A stretch of 55,322 nt of DNA from the NCBI GenBank assembly GCA_016718875.1, contig JADKBL010000032.1, positions 1 to 55,322 on the forward strand. The letters run 5' to 3'. Below are positions 53,134 through 55,322 of this stretch, in pieces; within the stretch, counting starts at the first letter, position 1; each line of letters starts with the position of its first letter. Under the pieces are notes generated by a model that was not told where the DNA came from, did not search any database, and was given only the letters and a program-made list of their open reading frames with translations. The position numbers and the translations under genes are program-made. Origin of the DNA: Bacteroidota bacterium. GTDB lineage: Bacteria; Bacteroidota; Bacteroidia; Bacteroidales; VadinHA17.

Positions 53134-54687
53134 ATGACAAAGGATTCAAATCTTAAAGCTGAAAGCTTTCTGGCAATTTCTTCACAGTATAAACTGGGAG
53201 CCCTGGTTACTGAATCATCACATCCTGATACCAGGAATCTATCTGACCTTGCAAAAAAGGATATTCCAAAAGCTGTTTCAGTTCTTAAAGAGCTCGATAA
53301 AAACACACTTTCTGTTCTGCATTCAAAAGTAAATGAGATTTGTTATCTGAAGGATGCAATAGCTGATACTTTTAAGTCCGGCAGAGATGTATATTTCTGC
53401 GGATGCGGCGCCACAGGCAGACTCTCCCTAACCATTGAGACTCTCTGGCGACAAGTATATAAAGGAAAACCCATGGAAAACAGGGTATTCAGCTTTATGT
53501 CGGGTGGAGATGTGGCACTTATCCGTTCCATTGAAAATTTTGAAGATTATACTCAGTATGGTGCGCGTCAGCTGGTTGAAGCCGGTTTTAAAGATGGAGA
53601 TCTGTTAGTTGGCATAACTGAGGGCGGTGAAACACCGATTGTGATCGGGGCAGTGGAAGAGGCAACAAAGCTTTCAAAAAGAAAACCATTCTTTCTTTAT
53701 TGCAATCCGGATGATATTCTTTGCCAGGTAGCTGAAAGATCAAAAAAAGTAATTCAGAATACGGGAATTGAAAAAATAAACCTCACAGTCGGCCCGATGG
53801 GAATTACCGGAAGCACAAGAATGCAATCGTCAACAGTGCTTCTTGCTGCAGCTGGTTTGGCTTTATTTTATTACGACAGGAAAGAATCCGAATTGGAGCA
53901 TACTACAAAAAATCTTCTTGATTATTGGAATTCAACTGATATCAGCTTTATTGCGAAGTACATAGAATGTGAATCAGCCTTTTATCAGAAAGGTGATTAC
54001 CTGCTATATGAATCTGATCCATACCTGGGAATTACAATTATTACTGATACCACAGAACGCTCCCCGACATTCAGCCTTTACCCCTTTGAGAATGTAAACG
54101 AAAATGATCCTAAAATATCACTTTGCTATCTGTATATGCCATCGGCTGAAAACAGTGAGACAGCCTGGGAAAAACTTCTCTGGAGAAAACCAAGGACTCT
54201 TGAATGGTCTGATATTAATGGCATTGCATCAATGAAAAGACTTCTTGGATTTGATTTCAGTGCAAAAGTATTGGCGCGCAGGAAAAGAGAAATGAAAACA
54301 GGTTCTCAGCATATTTTCAGGATCGATAAAATTGATAAGGGCATTGAATTCATTCTTGAAAAACATAATCATTTGCTCAATACCTCTTTTGCTGATCCAA
54401 TTTGTGATCATCTTGTTCTGAAGATGATCCTGAACATTCATTCAACTCTCATAATGGGACGTCTCGGCCGGTATGAAGGAAATGTTATGACGTTTGTGAA
54501 AGCAAGCAATAATAAACTAATAGACAGATCAATAAGATATATAGACCTGCTTCTTAAAAACGATAAGATAAGTGCAACATATAGTGAAATCTGTCATGCC
54601 CTTTACGATGTTCTCGAAACTATGCCTTTAGACCAGTCTGTTGTACTGACAACTGTTGAGGAGATTAAAAGTCGCATTAAAAAATAA
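53134..54687 (+). CDS. MurQ/glucokinase-regulatory-protein-like double SIS-domain protein
   Basis: 517 residues from ATG 53134; a TTG at 53131 adds one codon. SIS domain 1 (about 70-280) has VYFCGCGATGRLSLTIETLW, matching the etherase motif around the first catalytic Glu of MurQ. It also has GITEGGETPIVIGAVEEA and GPMGITGSTRMQSSTVLL, with the family's GSTRM sugar-phosphate loop. A second, weaker SIS-like domain follows from about 290 to 500, so the protein is longer than MurQ (about 300) and closer to animal GKRP in layout. It may cleave MurNAc 6-phosphate or sense a sugar phosphate; which cannot be decided here. Confidence 0.8.
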   Translation: MTKDSNLKAESFLAISSQYKLGALVTESSHPDTRNLSDLAKKDIPKAVSVLKELDKNTLSVLHSKVNEICYLKDAIADTFKSGRDVYFCGCGATGRLSLTIETLWRQVYKGKPMENRVFSFMSGGDVALIRSIENFEDYTQYGARQLVEAGFKDGDLLVGITEGGETPIVIGAVEEATKLSKRKPFFLYCNPDDILCQVAERSKKVIQNTGIEKINLTVGPMGITGSTRMQSSTVLLAAAGLALFYYDRKESELEHTTKNLLDYWNSTDISFIAKYIECESAFYQKGDYLLYESDPYLGITIITDTTERSPTFSLYPFENVNENDPKISLCYLYMPSAENSETAWEKLLWRKPRTLEWSDINGIASMKRLLGFDFSAKVLARRKREMKTGSQHIFRIDKIDKGIEFILEKHNHLLNTSFADPICDHLVLKMILNIHSTLIMGRLGRYEGNVMTFVKASNNKLIDRSIRYIDLLLKNDKISATYSEICHALYDVLETMPLDQSVVLTTVEEIKSRIKK

Positions 54688-54688
54688 A

Positions 54689-54759
54689 CAGGGACATGAT
54701 TCTCATGCCCCTGAAATCTGAAACCCCATGAGTAGGGACATGCAATGGCATGTCCCTAC
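54689..54759. terminator. two hairpins between convergent genes, sharing AGGGACATG
   Basis: Hairpin 1: CAGGGACATGA (54689-54699) with TCATGCCCCTG (54703-54713), one mismatch. Hairpin 2: AGTAGGGACATGC (54730-54742) with GCATGTCCCTACT (54747-54759), a perfect 13-bp stem with a 4-base loop. They lie between the MurQ-like and ssb stops. A bidirectional terminator fits the position, but no strong T-run follows, and the AGTAGGGACATG core is also typical of dispersed palindromic repeats. Confidence 0.6.
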
Positions 54760-54762
54760 TGT

Positions 54763-55131
54763 TTATTCCTGTTTTTCAGCATCTTTTCCATTTCCCTTTG
54801 AAGGATCAAGAAACATGAAGTCTGCAAGTACAATCTCCGTAATGTACTTTGTAACTCCCTTCTTGTCTTCGTAGGAGCGATAGACAATCCTGCCTTCAAC
54901 GGCTACCTTGCTTCCCTTTTTAAGGTATTTGCCAGACAAATCTGCCAGACCATTCCAGGCAACAATATTGTGCCAGGTTGTTTCCTTGATCTTCTGTCCT
55001 TCAGTGTTTTTGTAACTGTCATCCGTTGCAAGTGTGAACCGGACTACTTTTTTTCCGCTGTCAACTGTTTTTAATTCAGGATCCTGTCCGAGGTGTCCGA
55101 TCAGCTGTACTCTGTTTCTTAATGAATTCAT
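54763..55131 (-). CDS. ssb: single-stranded DNA-binding protein
   Basis: 122 residues: one OB fold with MNSLRNRVQLIGHLGQDPEL, VVRFTLATDDSY, TTWHNIVAWNGLADL and VAVEGRIVYRSYEDKKGV. It binds single-stranded DNA in replication and repair, probably as a tetramer. The tail is very short (PSKGNGKDAEKQE) and lacks the acidic D-D-I-P-F tip used to recruit partner proteins, so this may be an accessory SSB paralogue rather than the main replicative one. The convergent MurQ-like gene is separated from it by paired hairpins. Confidence 0.93.
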   Translation of the reverse strand: MNSLRNRVQLIGHLGQDPELKTVDSGKKVVRFTLATDDSYKNTEGQKIKETTWHNIVAWNGLADLSGKYLKKGSKVAVEGRIVYRSYEDKKGVTKYITEIVLADFMFLDPSKGNGKDAEKQE

Positions 55132-55228
55132 GACTTTAAATTTTTTGGTTCGACTTTGAATTAATTTCTAAGCAAACTTACAGCTGACTTAAAAGGTGTC
55201 CCGGTTATTAATTATTTAATGTCGTGTG

Positions 55229-55322
55229 TTAGTCGTTTATAGTCATTTCGATCCGTTTGAAAACGTCTTTCCATTTCAAAATCGGTTCGATAGGGATATA
55301 ATCAAAAGTATTTTTATATCTT
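55229..55322 (-). CDS. possible C-terminal end of an unidentified gene entering from the right edge
   Basis: On the minus strand one frame is open from the window edge for about 30 codons (RYKNTFDYIPIEPILKWKDV then FKRIEMTIND) to a TAA at 55231-55229. The composition looks protein-like and the stop precedes a 97-bp AT-rich gap before ssb. No family is recognisable from so few residues. Confidence 0.3.
   Translation of the reverse strand, partial: RYKNTFDYIPIEPILKWKDVFKRIEMTIND

Overview
The window looks like chromosomal DNA of a Bacteroidota bacterium, probably close to Bacteroidales or Marinilabiliales. The evidence is a secreted protein with a type IX secretion C-terminal sorting domain, many lipoproteins with S/T-C lipoboxes, promoters of the TTTG-N20-TAnnTTTG kind, and family members typical of that phylum (GH106-like hydrolase, M81/MlrC peptidase, UPF0316, DUF2007). 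No rRNA, tRNA, CRISPR array, phage or insertion sequence was seen.

Layout. Positions 1-5930 (minus): the 5' end of a radical SAM/SPASM-like gene, a fibronectin-type lipoprotein, an MlrC-like peptidase and a large unknown lipoprotein. Positions 6070-17136 form a pectin/uronate locus. On the minus strand are uxaC, an SDR oxidoreductase, a LarA-family gene, a Gfo/Idh oxidoreductase, gnd, a hexuronate MFS transporter and uxaE; divergent on the plus strand are kduI and kduD. Together they can import galacturonate, isomerise it to tagaturonate and fructuronate, reduce it to mannonate, and feed 4,5-unsaturated uronates toward 2-keto-3-deoxygluconate. The pairing of a LarA-type epimerase with gnd suggests, as inference, a side route mannonate -> gluconate -> 6-phosphogluconate -> pentose phosphate. 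Positions 17207-24969 (minus): a caspase-like protein, a roughly 1586-residue T9SS cargo with a beta-helix, and an outer-membrane barrel. Positions 27599-32143: a sulfur module of two YeeE/YedE half-transporters and several rhodanese-fold proteins. Positions 32435-43833: mixed housekeeping and envelope genes (transglycosylase, truA, FAD oxidoreductase, aldo-keto reductase, ankyrin-barrel protein, serine hydrolase, yedK, TonB-like, nitroreductase). Positions 44021-51944 (plus): a catabolic operon of GH106-like hydrolase, MFS transporter, AraA/FucI-like isomerase and IorAB. The right end has a porin, a MurQ/GKRP-like protein and ssb.

Two features cross the whole window. First, intergenic spaces carry degenerate tandem arrays of 7-9 bp period, different in sequence but alike in design, usually abutting gene 3' ends. 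One octamer family forms an inverted pair that is empty at 10161-10280 and holds a four-helix-bundle gene at 26801-27493. A DUF559 gene between kduI and kduD is likewise enclosed by inverted G/C-run repeats. Second, at least nine genes (rSAM-like, DUF559, T9SS cargo, four-helix-bundle, two rhodanese genes, truA, yedK, porin) are broken by what looks like a one- or two-base indel, mostly in short homopolymers. Since truA is among them, consensus error is the simplest explanation, and I give these genes their reconstructed extents.
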